A DNA stretch of 64,000 nucleotides from Micromonospora tarapacensis (lineage in GTDB: Bacteria; Actinomycetota; Actinomycetes; Mycobacteriales; Micromonosporaceae). The notes under the pieces are model-generated. The model saw only the letters and a program-made list of their open reading frames with translations, made no database searches and was not told the DNA's origin. Positions 19,630-29,831 of this stretch are shown one piece after another. The stretch is taken from assembly GCF_019697375.1 (NCBI RefSeq), contig NZ_JAHCDI010000004.1:4513324-4577323 (forward strand), read 5' to 3'. How positions within the stretch are numbered: position 1 is the stretch's first letter; each line of letters begins with the position of its first letter. The position numbers and the translations under genes were made by a program.

Positions 19630-20876
19630 GTGAGTATCACTCCCCGGGCGCAAGACGCGGCGCAGGAGCGGACCGGCCTTCGGGTGGCGTACGGCGGCGC
19701 GCTCTATCCGGCCGAGGAGATCGCCCGCGGCGCGGCGTACGAGTTGTTCAGCGCCGACGAGGTGGCCGGTTTCGAGTGGGTGCCCCGGCCGCACTCGGCG
19801 CTGCCGTGGCGACGGTTCGTGCACGTCACCGAGGTCAGCGCCGTACACGGGGCGGGTGACCACGCCGAGGATCCGGAGTCGCCGCTGCTGGTGCCGCTGC
19901 ACCGGGAGCGGGGCTGGTCGGACGTGCACCGGCTCGCCCAACAGCCGGCCGCCGCGGACGACCCGCTGGTCACGGCGGTACGCGCGACGGCGGGCGTGCG
20001 ACGCGGCACCCGGATGATGAAGATCCTTTCCGCCCGGCAGCTCGCCGGCCACGTGCGGGGATGGCTGCCGCACGGCTTCTGCTACCGGGAGCACGACGTG
20101 GCGCACCTGCGCACCCCGGCGTCCACCACGGTGCTGCGGACCGACGGCGGGGGCGGCCGGGAGGGCGTGGACGTGACGTACGCGCTGCGGTGGCGCGCCG
20201 CCGACCCGGGTGACTACGACGTGCCCGCGGGCGCGGCGTACCGGGGCTGGCCGCGCTGGGTGCCCGCGACCGGTTGGGGCCGGCGGTGCTGGGCACCGGG
20301 TTCACGCCGAGCAGCAACCATCTGATCCCCGAGTTCGTCACCCGGGACTTCGCCGACCTGCCGATGCCGGCGAACGCCACGCTGCTGGCCTATCCGGCGG
20401 AGGGCGTGGAGGTGGTGCTCTACGCCTACCAGGCCGAGCAGCGTGGCTGGCTGCGGATGGTCGGGCCGCAGTGGCGGCACCTGCTCGCCGCGGTGCCGGG
20501 GCTGTCGCCGGACCAGGAGTACGTGCCGACCGGGGACGCACCCCGTTCCACCCGGCTGGTCGGCACGTACGCGGGCGGGGAGTACGAGGCGGTGGCCGAC
20601 CTGCCCGGCGACTTCCGGGTGCTGGCGCTGACCCGGGCGGCCCGCTACCCGGTCGACGGGGTGGGCCGACGGTTACGCCTGGCGTCCTGGCGGGGGGTTC
20701 CGTGCCTGGTGCTCCGGGAGGAGGCGGGCTGGTTGCGGTTGCGGCTGCGCCGCCCCGACCCGGACGTGGTCGCCACCATCGGGGCACAGTGCCACGAACG
20801 GGGCGTCTACGAGGCGTGGGCCCCGGGCGTCGAGGTCACCGACGACCAGGTGGTGGACCACCCGTACCTCCTCTGA
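19630..20876 (+). CDS. conserved protein of unknown function (frameshifted as sequenced)
   Basis: Two frames join into one product of about 415 residues: VAYGGALYPAEEIARGAAYELF near the start through DYDVPAGAAYRG, then LAALGARDRLGPAVLGTGFTP onward to DQVVDHPYLL. The break lies at the GGGG of 20243-20246; one extra G joins them. I do not recognise a family; no membrane segment or known catalytic motif is obvious, and the protein is rich in Trp, Arg and acidic residues. The GTG start at 19630 has no strong ribosome binding site; an in-frame GTG 57 bases later is an alternative. It is divergent from tatD. Confidence 0.65.
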
Positions 20877-20963
20877 CCTGGCCCCGCACGGGGTCGGGCG
20901 GTGCAGGAATAACGGTCCTCCGCCGGGGAAGGCTCGGTCTCCCACCCTGGACAGGAGGACGAG

Positions 20964-21815
20964 ATGCCCTTCATCACCGTCGGCACGGAGAACTCCGCGC
21001 CAATCGATCTGTACTACGAGGACCACGGCTCGGGCCAGCCGATCGTGCTGATCCACGGATTCCCCTTCAACGGGGCGACCTGGGAGAAGGTTTCCGGACC
21101 GCTGCTCGATGCCGGGTACCGGGTGATCACGTACGACCGGCGCGGCTACGGCAATTCGGCGCGACCGACGTTCGGGTACGACTACGACACCTTCGCCGCC
21201 GACCTCGACGTGCTGATGGCCGAACTGGACCTGCGTAACACGATCCTGGTCGGCCACTCGATGGGCACCGGTGAGGTGACCCGCTATCTCGGTGCGTACG
21301 GCTCGGAGCGGGTCGACCGCGCGGTGCTGCTGGCGCCCCTGGCGCCCTACCTACGGCAGGCGCCGGACAACCCGGAGGGCGTGGAGGCGAGCGTCTTCGA
21401 GGGGTTCAAGCAGGCGATCGCGCAGGACCGGTTCGCCTACATGACGCAATTCTGCAACACCTTCTTCAACTACAGCGAGAACAAGGGCAAGCTGGTCAGC
21501 GAGGAGGCGTACCGGGCGCACTGGGAGATCGGTGTGATGGCCTCGGCGAAGGCCACGTACGACTCGGTGGACTCCTGGGGCACCGACTTCCGGGCCGACG
21601 TGTCGCGGATCGACGTGCCGGTGCTGATCGTGCAGGGTGACAAGGACAACGTGCTGCCGTACCCGAAGACCGGCCAGCGGCTACAGCCGATGCTCGCCGA
21701 CAGTCGGCTGGTCACCCTGAAGGGTGCGCCGCACGGCACTCCCTGGACCAACGCCGACGAGGTCAACCAGGCGATCATGGAGTTCATCGGATCGCCGTCG
21801 ATGGCGCGGGCCTGA
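20964..21815 (+). CDS. alpha/beta hydrolase, non-haem chloroperoxidase-like
   Basis: A 283-residue alpha/beta hydrolase. The oxyanion strand VLIHGFPFNG, the nucleophile elbow LVGHSMGTGEV (Ser), the acid in VLIVQGDKDNVLP and the catalytic His in GAPHGTPW are all visible. YDRRGYGNSARP is typical of the cofactor-free haloperoxidase/esterase subgroup. ATG follows a strong AGGAGG site. The natural substrate is unknown. It ends 74 bases before the convergent metG end. Confidence 0.9.
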   Translation: MPFITVGTENSAPIDLYYEDHGSGQPIVLIHGFPFNGATWEKVSGPLLDAGYRVITYDRRGYGNSARPTFGYDYDTFAADLDVLMAELDLRNTILVGHSMGTGEVTRYLGAYGSERVDRAVLLAPLAPYLRQAPDNPEGVEASVFEGFKQAIAQDRFAYMTQFCNTFFNYSENKGKLVSEEAYRAHWEIGVMASAKATYDSVDSWGTDFRADVSRIDVPVLIVQGDKDNVLPYPKTGQRLQPMLADSRLVTLKGAPHGTPWTNADEVNQAIMEFIGSPSMARA

Positions 21816-21837
21816 CCCGCGGCACCGACTGACGCGC

Positions 21838-21869
21838 CGGGCGCGGCCCCGTGTCACGGGCCGCGCCCG
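21838..21869. terminator. bidirectional terminator-like hairpin
   Basis: Perfect 12-bp inverted repeat: CGGGCGCGGCCC (21838-21849) and GGGCCGCGCCCG (21858-21869) with an eight-base loop, lying between two convergent genes (hydrolase and metG). No U-run is present, as is common in high-GC actinobacteria. Confidence 0.65.
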
Positions 21870-21888
21870 CCGGGCGTAGGGCGTCGCC

Positions 21889-23691
21889 TCAGCCGCCGAG
21901 CCGGGCCAGTTCCTCGTCGACGATCTTCGGGTCGAGCTTGCGGAAGACCGGCTTGGGCGCCGCCAGTGGCCGACCCGCCTCCAGTGGCACCGACTCCCAG
22001 CGTGCGCCCTGCGTGTAGTCCCCGGTCAGCACCGGGTAGGCCGGGCCGCCGTCGAGGTCGGCCACCTCCTCGACGACCGGCATCGGTGCGTGCACCCCGG
22101 TGCCGCCGAGCAACTCGTGGACCTGCTGCGCGGAGTGCGGCAGGAACGGGGTGAGCAGCGTGTTGGCGTCGCTGACCACCTGGAGGGCGACGTGCAGGAC
22201 GGTGCCCATCCGGGGCTTGTCCGCTTCGCTCTTGAGTTTCCACGGGGCCTGGTCGGAGAGGTACTTGTTGGCCTCGGCGACCACCTTCATCGCCTCGCCG
22301 ATGGCCTGCTTCTGCCGGTGGCGGGCGATCAGGTCGCCGACCGCGCCGAAGCCGGCGCGCGCCACGGCCAGCAACTCCTCGTCGGCCTCCGTGAGCCCGT
22401 CCGGGCCGATCGGCGGGATCGCACCGAAGTTCTTCGCCGCCAGCGAGACGGACCGGTTGACCAGGTTGCCCCAGCCGGCGACCAGTTCGTCGTTGTTGCG
22501 GCGGAGGAACTCGGCCCAGGTGAAGTCGGTGTCGTTGCTCTCCGGCCCGGCCACCGAGATGAAGTAGCGCAGCGCGTCGGCGTCGTAGCGTTCGAGGAAG
22601 TCCCGGACGTAGATGACGACCCGGCGGGAGGAGGAGAACTTGCGCCCCTCCATGGTCAGGAATTCGCTGGAGACCACCTCGGTGGGCAGGTTGAGCCGCC
22701 CGAGTTGGCCCGGCTCGCCGTCGTGGCTGCCCTCGCCGGAGTAGCCGGCGAGCAGGGCGGGCCAGATCACCGAGTGGAAGACGATGTTGTCCTTACCCAT
22801 GAAGTAGTAGGACCGCGAGTCCTTACCCTCGCCGTCGGTGGACCACCACTTTCGCCACGCCTGCGGGTCGCCGGAGCGGCGGGCCCACTCGACGGACGCG
22901 GACAGGTAGCCGATCACGGCGTCGAACCAGACGTAGATCCGCTTGTCGGTGCGCTCGCGCCAGCCGTCGAGCGGGATCGGTACGCCCCACTCCAGGTCGC
23001 GGGTGATGGCCCGGGGCTGGAGGTCGTCCAGCAGGTTCCTGGAGAACCGCAGCACGTTGGGGCGCCAGCCGTCCCGGGTGTCCAGCCACTGCCGCAGCAC
23101 GTCGGCGAGCGCCGGCAGGTCGAGGAAGAAGTGTTCGGTCTCGACGAACTTCGGCGTCTCCCCGTTGATCTTCGACCGGGGGTCGATCAGGTCGATCGGG
23201 TCGAGCTGGTTGCCGCAGTTGTCGCACTGGTCGCCGCGGGCGCTGTCGTAGCCGCAGATCGGGCAGGTGCCCTCGATGTACCGGTCGGGCAGGGTGCGGC
23301 CGGTGGACGGCGAGATGGCACCCATCGCGGTCTTCGGCACGATGTAGCCGTTGCGGTGCATCCCCTCGAACAGCTCCTGCACCACCGCGTAGTGGTTGCC
23401 GGTGGTGGTACGGGTGAACAGGTCGTAGGACAGACCCAGCCCGTGCAGGTCCTTCACGATCACCCGGTTGTACCGGTCGGCCAGCTCGCGCGGGGTCGAC
23501 CCCTCGGCGTCGGCCTGCACCTGGATCGGGGTGCCGTGCTCGTCGGTGCCGGAGACCATGAGCACGTCGTGGCCGGCCATCCGCATGTATCGGGCGAAGA
23601 CGTCGGAGGGAACGCCGAAACCGGAGACGTGGCCGATGTGGCGTGGGCCGTTGGCGTACGGCCAGGCCACTGCCGCGAGAACGTGACTCAT
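21889..23691 (-). CDS. metG: methionyl-tRNA synthetase
   Basis: A 600-residue class I synthetase charging tRNA-Met. The HIGH-type motif is [11 protein letters not shown] at residues 16-26; the KMSKS-type loop is KFSSSR ([13 protein letters not shown]). A zinc-knuckle insert shows [18 protein letters not shown] with four Cys. The anticodon-binding helical domain has [12 protein letters not shown]. The C-terminal tRNA-binding (Trbp111) domain found in some MetRS is absent. The ATG at 23691 is divergent from the next gene by about 150 bases. Confidence 0.96.
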   Translation of the reverse strand: MSHVLAAVAWPYANGPRHIGHVSGFGVPSDVFARYMRMAGHDVLMVSGTDEHGTPIQVQADAEGSTPRELADRYNRVIVKDLHGLGLSYDLFTRTTTGNHYAVVQELFEGMHRNGYIVPKTAMGAISPSTGRTLPDRYIEGTCPICGYDSARGDQCDNCGNQLDPIDLIDPRSKINGETPKFVETEHFFLDLPALADVLRQWLDTRDGWRPNVLRFSRNLLDDLQPRAITRDLEWGVPIPLDGWRERTDKRIYVWFDAVIGYLSASVEWARRSGDPQAWRKWWSTDGEGKDSRSYYFMGKDNIVFHSVIWPALLAGYSGEGSHDGEPGQLGRLNLPTEVVSSEFLTMEGRKFSSSRRVVIYVRDFLERYDADALRYFISVAGPESNDTDFTWAEFLRRNNDELVAGWGNLVNRSVSLAAKNFGAIPPIGPDGLTEADEELLAVARAGFGAVGDLIARHRQKQAIGEAMKVVAEANKYLSDQAPWKLKSEADKPRMGTVLHVALQVVSDANTLLTPFLPHSAQQVHELLGGTGVHAPMPVVEEVADLDGGPAYPVLTGDYTQGARWESVPLEAGRPLAAPKPVFRKLDPKIVDEELARLGG

Positions 23692-23840
23692 GGGCAGAAA
23701 GCCTAGTGACCCGTCGGGAGTGACCGCGAACCAATAGACCTCCCCGGCCGCCGGAGTGGCCCATCTGCCGCCGGCCGATAGTCCGATTTGTCGCCGACAC
23801 GCGTCTGAGCTGCCAGGTCAGTCGCCGTTGTCGGTGTCCA

Positions 23841-24803
23841 ATGAACCGCGTGACTGGCAGCCGAGCCACCCGAGACCACGACGACGGCCCGCCCACCGAC
23901 ACCCGGCCGGAGGCCACGGCGCCGCCGCGCACCCATCCGGTGGCACCGCAGCCCCGCACGGTGTCCCCGGCGGCGCCGGAGGGCGTGGCGCCGGCCGGGG
24001 CCGAGGCCGGCGACCCGGCCGCCGACGAGCTGGAACGGCGCGGTGTCGAGGCGGCGCGCGACGGCGTCGAGGTGGAGCCGACGACCGGCGCGCCGGCGGA
24101 CACGCTGCCGCGCCGGGTCCCGGTCCGGTCGGCGGGCCGCCGGGTCCGCCGGGGCTGGTCCTCCGGCGACGGTACGCCGGCGGAGGACACCTCCTGGGCG
24201 CCCATCGAGGAGGTGCACTGGGACGGCACACCGGTGCGGCAGGAGGCACCCGGCAACCCGTGGTGGCGCCGGGTCTGGCCGGTCCGCCGCCGCCGGGAAC
24301 GAGCCAGCCGCCCACCGGATCCGCTGCCGGGGCTGGCCGCGCTGATCGGGCTGAGCCTCGCGGCGGCGTTCTTCGCCTGGGTCAGCGCCGGCCCGTTCTG
24401 GCTCGCGGTCGGGCATGCCACGCCGGGCACGGTGGTCCTGACCGGGTGCAGCGGCGACGGCCTGAGCCAGCGGTGCCGGGGCATCTTCACCGCGGCGGAC
24501 GAGGAGTTCCGGACGCACGGCGTACGGGTCAGCGGGGTACCCGGGCACCGGACGGCGACCGGGACGGCCCTGCCGGCCCGGGTGACCGGCCCGGACGGCG
24601 GCATCGCGTACGCCGACCGGGGGGCCGGTGCCCAGTTGCGCTGGCTGCTCGGCCTGCTGACGGTGCTGGGCTGTGCGGTGGGCATCGCCCGGTGGACGGG
24701 CGCGACCCGGCTGCCCGACCCGGTCGCCCGACGCTGGGCGGTCACCGCATCGCTCGCCGGCCCGCTGCTGACCACCCTCGGCTTCCTCGCCGCCGCCTGG
24801 TAG
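23841..24803 (+). CDS. conserved membrane protein of unknown function
   Basis: A 320-residue protein with a long Pro/Ala/Glu/Arg-rich, probably disordered cytoplasmic part (residues 1-155) and three membrane segments: GLAALIGLSLAAAFFAWVS, LRWLLGLLTVLGCAVGIA and VTASLAGPLLTTLGFLAAAW. Between the first two lies a likely external loop with two Cys (LTGCSGDGLSQRCRG) that could form a disulfide. The ATG at 23841 lacks a clear ribosome binding site; a GTG four codons on is an alternative. I do not recognise the family. Confidence 0.7.
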   Translation: MNRVTGSRATRDHDDGPPTDTRPEATAPPRTHPVAPQPRTVSPAAPEGVAPAGAEAGDPAADELERRGVEAARDGVEVEPTTGAPADTLPRRVPVRSAGRRVRRGWSSGDGTPAEDTSWAPIEEVHWDGTPVRQEAPGNPWWRRVWPVRRRRERASRPPDPLPGLAALIGLSLAAAFFAWVSAGPFWLAVGHATPGTVVLTGCSGDGLSQRCRGIFTAADEEFRTHGVRVSGVPGHRTATGTALPARVTGPDGGIAYADRGAGAQLRWLLGLLTVLGCAVGIARWTGATRLPDPVARRWAVTASLAGPLLTTLGFLAAAW

Positions 24804-24839
24804 ACCCCGGTGGCGCTGCCGCGGCCCGGGGCCCCTTCG

Positions 24840-25681
24840 CTACCGCTGGTGCACCAGGGCGTAGACGTCGCGGCGGCGCAGCCCGTACCCGGTGGCGACG
24901 TCGGTGATCGCGTCCCGGCGGGTCTGCCCGGCCGCCTCCCGCTCGGCGACCGCGGCGCGCAGCGCGTCGTCGTCCGGGCGGGTCGCCGGCGTGGCGGGGG
25001 CGCCGGCCACCACGAGGGTGATCTCGCCGCGCGGGTCGCCCTCGGCGGCCCACCGGGCCAGTTCGCCGAGCGGGCGGCGCAGCACCTCCTCGTACGTCTT
25101 GGTCAGCTCGCGGCACAGCGCCGCGGGTCGGTCGGAGCCGAACGCGTCAGCCAGGTCGGTCAGCGCGGCGGCGATGCGGTGCGGCGCCTCGAAGAGGACC
25201 AGCGTCCGTTCCTCGGTGGCCAGCGCGCGTAGCCGGGCCCGGCGGGCGCCGGGGCCGCGCGGCAGGAACCCTCGAAGCAGAACCGGTCGCAGGGCAGGCC
25301 GGACAGGGCGAGGGCGGTGGTGACGGCACTGGGCCCGGGTGCCGCGGTGACCGGGATCCCGGCCTCCAGGGCCGCCCGGACCAGCCGGTATCCGGGGTCG
25401 GAGACGCTGGGCATGCCGCCGTCGGTGACCAGTGCGACGACGTATCCCGCGGCGAGGACGTCGACGAGTTCCGGGGTACGCCGCTCCTCGTTGCCCTCGA
25501 AGTAGGAGACGATCCGCCCGGGGATCGTCACGTCGAGGTCGCGGGCGAGCCGGCTGAGCCGGCGGGTGTCCTCGGCGGCGACCACGTCGGCGGCGGCCAG
25601 CAGCTGGCGCAGCCGGGTGGAGGCGTCGGCGGGGTTGCCGAGCGGCGCACCGAGCAACACCAGGCGGCCAGTTTCGGACAT
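24840..25681 (-). CDS. rsmI: 16S rRNA (cytidine1402-2'-O)-methyltransferase (frameshifted as sequenced)
   Basis: RsmI methylates the ribose of C1402 in the decoding centre. [40 protein letters not shown] and [14 protein letters not shown] are the family motifs. After CDRFCFEG the frame breaks at the GGG of 25269-25271; with one more G it continues [13 protein letters not shown] through [19 protein letters not shown] to DVYALVHQR and a stop at 24840. ATG at 25681 follows GGGTGA; a second ATG 27 bases upstream is less well placed. Divergent from pmt, a layout conserved in actinobacteria. Confidence 0.9.
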
Positions 25682-25774
25682 TTCACCCACGAGTGCGTAC
25701 TCCTTCATCGACGTGCGTTCCGGATTCGGGGACGACAGACGCCATCGACCCCCTCCGCAGCCTACGATCGCCGG

Positions 25775-27501
25775 GTGACGAGTGCGTCGACAGCGCAGAG
25801 CGCGGGCCCGGAGCAGCCGCGGCCGGAGCAGACAGCGACCACGGACACTTCCACCGACCCGGCGGGTGGTGGCGGGCGGCCGGGCGGTGACGTGCCGGCG
25901 GGCGATGGCCTGCCGGCGACGATCCGGCGTCGGCTTGCCACCGTCGAGGCCGGGCTGGACAGCCGTTCGTGGCTGGCCACCGCGGTGGTGGTCGCGATCG
26001 CGGCGGTTCTCCGGTTCGCCAACCTCAGCCGACCGTCCGGAAAGATCTTCGACGAGATCTACTACGCCCGGGACGGCTGGGCCCTGGTCGACAAGGGCGT
26101 GGAGTGGAACTACAAGGACGGCGGACCGTCGTACGTGGTCCACCCGCCGTTGGGCAAGTGGCTGATCGGCTTCGGCGAATGGGCCTTCGGCTACTCGGAC
26201 GCCGAGCACGGCATCTCGGTGCCCGGCCACCTGTTCACCACCTCGCCCGAATTCGGCTGGCGCTTCTCGGCGGCGCTGCTCGGCACCCTCTCGGTGCTGC
26301 TGCTGGTCCGCATCGGCCGCCGGATGTTCCACTCCACGGTGCTCGGCTGCGCAGCCGGCCTGCTGCTCGCGGTCGACGGCTTCCACCTGGTGCTGTCCCG
26401 CACCGCGCTGCTCGACATCTTCCTGCTCTTCTTCGTGCTGGCCGCCTTCGGCGCGCTGGTGCTCGACCGGGACGCGACCCGCCGGCGCTGGGCCCGGGCA
26501 CTGGAGGCCGGGCTGGATCCGACCGCCCGGGGACGCGCCGGCCGCCCGCCGACCGGCTGGCGGAACTGGCCCTGGTGGCGGCTGGCGACCGGGATGCTGC
26601 TCGGCTGCGCCTTCGCGGTGAAGTGGAGCGCGCTGTTCTTCGTTCCCGCCTTCGCGCTGCTGATGTTCCTCTGGGACGTCGGCGCCCGCCGCTCCGCGGG
26701 GTGCGCCGGCCCTGGCGCGCCACCCTGCTCGACGGGGTGCCCTGGATGGTGCTCGCCGGTGCCGTGCTGGTGGTCACCTACGTCGTGACGTGGTCCGGCT
26801 GGCTGCTCAGCCACGAGGGCTACTACCGGCTCGCCGAGCGGTACCCGGACGCCGGCCTCAGCGACACGCCGATCATCGGTCCGCTGTGGAACCTGGTTCA
26901 GTACCACCAGGCCGCGCTGGGCTTTCACAGCCAACTCGACGATCCGCACAAGTACCAGTCATGGCCGTGGCAGTGGCTGCTGCTGGGCAGGCCGGTGGCG
27001 TTCGCCTGGTCCGGCGACGGCCCCTGCGGCGCGGCGAGCTGTGCCTCCGAGGTGCTGTTGCTGGGCACCCCGCTGCTCTGGTGGTCGTTCCTGCCCGCCC
27101 TGGTGGCGGTGGTGTGGCTGGGTCTGGCGCGCCGCGACTGGCGGGCCGGTGCGATCCTGCTCGGCGCGGCGGCGGGGCTGCTGCCCTGGTTCTGGTTCGC
27201 CCTCGACGGCCGGACGATGTTCTCCTTCTACGCCGCTCCCGCGCTGCCGTTCCTCGTGCTCGCGGTGGTCTACGTGCTCGGCGCGATCGCCTCGCCGGCG
27301 GGACCGGACGGCACCCGCCCGGTGGGCGGCGCCGACGAGGAGGCGAGCCGGGACCGCCGGCTGGTCGGTGGCGTGATCGCCGGCGCCTACGTGGTGCTCG
27401 TCGTGCTCTGCTTCGCGTACTTCTATCCGATCTTCGTGGGCGAGGTGCTGCCGTACGAGGACTGGTCGGCGCGGATGTGGCTGGGCGGTCGCTGGATCTG
27501 A
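25775..27501 (+). CDS. pmt: polyprenyl-phosphate-mannose protein O-mannosyltransferase (frameshifted as sequenced)
   Basis: GT39-type membrane enzyme moving mannose from polyprenyl phosphate to Ser/Thr of secreted proteins. The first luminal loop has [11 protein letters not shown] with the conserved Asp-Glu, then [11 protein letters not shown]. About ten hydrophobic segments follow, ending [26 protein letters not shown]. Near 26697-26702 a GGGG run has lost a G: the frame turns from GARRSAG into the one reading [20 protein letters not shown]. Restored length is about 575 residues. GTG at 25775 follows TACGAT by six bases, which fits a leaderless promoter. Confidence 0.9.
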
Positions 27502-27506
27502 CACGA

Positions 27507-27539
27507 AGAGGGCCCGCACGCGCGGCGTGCGGGCCCTCT
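27507..27539 (+). terminator. terminator hairpin after pmt
   Basis: A perfect 14-bp inverted repeat (27507-27520 with 27526-27539) around a five-base loop, starting five bases after the pmt stop codon. It is very G+C rich and has no U-run. Confidence 0.8.
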
Positions 27540-27570
27540 CGGTGAACGGCGGCGCCCCTTGGGAAATAGG

Positions 27571-27618
27571 GCGCGCCCCGATCGCCTGCCACGGGGGAAG
27601 CGGGCGATTGGGGCGCGC
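27571..27618. repeat. second hairpin downstream of pmt
   Basis: Arms 27571-27586 and 27603-27618 pair in 15 of 16 positions (GCGCGCCCCGATCGCC against GGCGATTGGGGCGCGC) with a 16-base loop. It lies 32 bases beyond the first terminator and could act as a backup terminator for pmt or for the convergent gene ending at 27808. Confidence 0.5.
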
Positions 27619-27807
27619 ACCAGCAGCTTAACCACCGACGACGAGTGGCACAACGGGGCGGCGCAGGTCAGATTTCCGACGTAGGCCCCGACCGGTGAAG
27701 ATCCAGCCCACCGCGACCGCTGAGTGATCCTGCTCGGACTCTGCGCTGCGCCGGAACCTCTGTTCCTGGCGGCGCTGAATCGTTGCATCCAGGGACGACA
27801 GCGAGGT

Positions 27808-28113
27808 TCAGTGCCGCCTCGCGCGGCGGGGCAGCCAACCGAAGAAGCGGTCCTGCAACGACGTCGAGCCGCCGGCGTGCAGATCCTCGGCGGCTGCGGC
27901 GAGGCAGGCGCCCAGATAGACGCTGAGCATCGCCCGGTCGGCGCCGTACTCGGTCAGCAGCCGGTCCTGCTTCGGCGCACACGGCCAGTCGTCGCCACAG
28001 GTGCCACACGTCCAGTCGGGCGCCACCGGGGCATGCTCGCCCAGCCGCGTCAGCGGTGCGATTCCGTCCGCCTCGACCGTCGTGACACCCGAGCGATCCG
28101 CAACACCCGTCAT
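27808..28113 (-). CDS. small cysteine-containing protein, often labelled flavin reductase, function unknown
   Basis: A 101-residue protein with the conserved core PDWTCGTCGDDWPCAPKQDRLLTEY (Cys36, Cys39, Cys45) and a helical second half containing YLGACLAAAAEDL. Actinobacterial relatives are often annotated as flavin reductase without evidence; the three close Cys suggest metal or redox chemistry instead. It is not WhiB: the four-Cys pattern and the G[VI]WGG motif are missing. ATG at 28113 follows AAGGGAG. Divergent from the phosphopantetheinyl transferase. Confidence 0.7.
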   Translation of the reverse strand: MTGVADRSGVTTVEADGIAPLTRLGEHAPVAPDWTCGTCGDDWPCAPKQDRLLTEYGADRAMLSVYLGACLAAAAEDLHAGGSTSLQDRFFGWLPRRARRH

Positions 28114-28345
28114 CGCGCTCCCTTCCGTCTCCAGCTCGGGCGGCGGGTGGCACCCGCCGCCGGTCGGTACCTGCCCGTGCGCACCAACAGCGCTCGGGAG
28201 ACGCAACCGTGTTACACCGCTGCGGTACGTTGACCAACCATGGCCGCCGCGACCCGCCGTACGCATTGCACCAACCCAGAGCTTCAATCGTCGCCGGCCG
28301 ACGGTACCGGTAGCGCCGGCCGAAAGCACCACCGCGGAGCCGGCG

Positions 28346-29011
28346 GTGCGTGACCTGCTTCCGCCCGCCGTCGCGGTGGCCGTGGCCGAGCCGGACGACT
28401 GGATCGGGCAGTTGTACGCCACGGAGGCGGCCTGCCTCGGGGAGCGGGCGGTGCAGAGCCGCCGGCGTGACTTCACCGCCGGCCGGGTCTGCGCCCGACG
28501 CGCGATGGCCACGCTCGGTTTGCCGCCGGCCGCCGTACCGGCCGCCGCCGACCGCTCACCGGTCTGGCCGGCCGGGGTGGTCGGCACCATCACGCACACC
28601 CGCGACTACTGCGCCGCCGCCGTCGCCCGCAGCAGCGAGATCCGGGCGGTCGGCATGGACGCCGAGCGACACAAGGAACTCAGCCCGGGGGTACGCCGCC
28701 TGATCTGCCTGCCGGAGGAGGACGAGTGGTGCGCGCGGCTGCCACCGGGCATCTCCTGGTCGGCGGTGATCTTCAGCGCGAAGGAGACCGTCTACAAGGT
28801 CTGGCACCCGATCGTCGGCCACTGGCTCGACTTCCGCGACGCGCTGGTGCGGGTCGACCCCGACGCCGGGACGTTCACCGCGCGGATCGCGCCGGCCCGG
28901 GTGGCCGCCGCCACGGCCACCCACCCACCGTCGCTGGTCACCGGCCGCTTCGCGGTCGACGACGGCCTGGTACGCACCGCCGCCACGCTCCCGGCGACGT
29001 CCTCGGGCTGA
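28346..29011 (+). CDS. 4'-phosphopantetheinyl transferase (EntD/Sfp type)
   Basis: A 221-residue enzyme that loads phosphopantetheine from CoA onto carrier proteins of siderophore, polyketide or peptide synthesis. Motifs are FTAGRVCARRAMATLG, VGTITHTRDYCAAAVA, VGMDAERHKEL (metal-binding Asp/Glu) and FSAKETVYKVWHP (catalytic WxxKE-type region). GTG at 28346 follows GGAG by six bases and gives the usual EntD length; upstream in-frame sequence has no start codon nearby. No carrier-protein genes are in the window, so it probably serves clusters elsewhere. Confidence 0.9.
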   Translation: MRDLLPPAVAVAVAEPDDWIGQLYATEAACLGERAVQSRRRDFTAGRVCARRAMATLGLPPAAVPAAADRSPVWPAGVVGTITHTRDYCAAAVARSSEIRAVGMDAERHKELSPGVRRLICLPEEDEWCARLPPGISWSAVIFSAKETVYKVWHPIVGHWLDFRDALVRVDPDAGTFTARIAPARVAAATATHPPSLVTGRFAVDDGLVRTAATLPATSSG

Positions 29012-29072
29012 CGTCACTCCCGGCACCACTTAGCGACACCACCGCCGCCGACGTGGCTGTCACCTGCCCACA

Positions 29073-29116
29073 GGACTATTGACTAGACGGCAGTCATGAG
29101 AATGGACTACTGTCTA
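29073..29116. promoter_or_regulatory. repeat-rich operator-like region upstream of the lipoprotein gene
   Basis: AGACGGCAGTC (29085-29095) and GACTACTGTCT (29105-29115) form an imperfect inverted repeat (9 of 11). The same region also holds two direct copies of GGACTA-TTGACTA / GGACTA-CTGTCTA (29073 and 29104) 31 bases apart. It is unusually A+T rich and lies 70-110 bases before the start of the lipoprotein gene. A regulator-binding site is an inference; the protein that binds is unknown. Confidence 0.4.
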
Positions 29117-29184
29117 TCTAAATTGGTGGCGAGCTTGTCCGGCCGTCGCCCGTCGCCAACCCACACCCATCGGAAGGGCTGGTC

Positions 29185-29781
29185 ATGGCAGCACCTCGTA
29201 CCGCGGCGGCACCCGCGCGCCCCACCCGCTCGTTGACCCTGACCTGGCTGGCCGCCATCCTGTTCGCGGTCGCCGGATGCGGCGGTGACGCCAACCCGTT
29301 CCCGGCCGGGCAACCGGAGGGCGATCCACCCGCCGCCAGCAACCCGCTGACCGACGGCGACCCGCTGAGCGACGGCGGGCTGACGGCCGACACACCCACC
29401 GCGGCAGCCGCCCCGGCCGCCATCGACCCCTGCCTCCTGGTCTCGCGACAGGAGGCCGAACAACTGGCCGGCGTCCCCCTCGCCGAGCCGAGGAAGGTCA
29501 AGGCGACCTGCACCTACACCGCGCCACCGTCCGGGCCGACCGCCCAGGTGGAGGTCTTCGTCGGCGCCGGGGCGAAGAAGATCCTCGACGTCAACCGCAA
29601 CCTCGGTCACGAGCTGCGCGAGTTGCCGGGGATCGGCGACGAGGCCTACGCCGAGGACGACAGCGTCTACGTCCACAAGAGCGGCCAGTGGGTCACGGTC
29701 CGGTTGGTCCGGCTCAACGATCCGGCCGAGAACCGGCAGGGGCTGGAAGCCGTCGCCCGTCAGGTCGCCGACCGGCTCTGA
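29185..29781 (+). CDS. secreted lipoprotein, DUF3558-like
   Basis: A 198-residue lipoprotein. A signal peptide (TLTWLAAILFAVAG) ends in a lipobox VAGC with Cys32, so the mature protein should be anchored outside the membrane. A Pro/Gly/Asp-rich linker follows, then a domain starting IDPCLLVSRQEAEQLAG with CTYTAPP, which resembles the DUF3558 family of actinobacterial lipoproteins (paired Cys likely form a disulfide). ATG at 29185 follows GGAAGGG. Confidence 0.8.
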   Translation: MAAPRTAAAPARPTRSLTLTWLAAILFAVAGCGGDANPFPAGQPEGDPPAASNPLTDGDPLSDGGLTADTPTAAAAPAAIDPCLLVSRQEAEQLAGVPLAEPRKVKATCTYTAPPSGPTAQVEVFVGAGAKKILDVNRNLGHELRELPGIGDEAYAEDDSVYVHKSGQWVTVRLVRLNDPAENRQGLEAVARQVADRL

Positions 29782-29831
29782 GCCTCGACCCGAGCGGGCG
29801 TCCGGGCGTTGACCCGCGCGGCGTCCGGGCG

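Noticed and set aside
27808..28113. WhiB-like iron-sulfur regulator
   Set aside because: Only three close Cys are present, the spacing is wrong and the WhiB Gly-Trp turn is missing.
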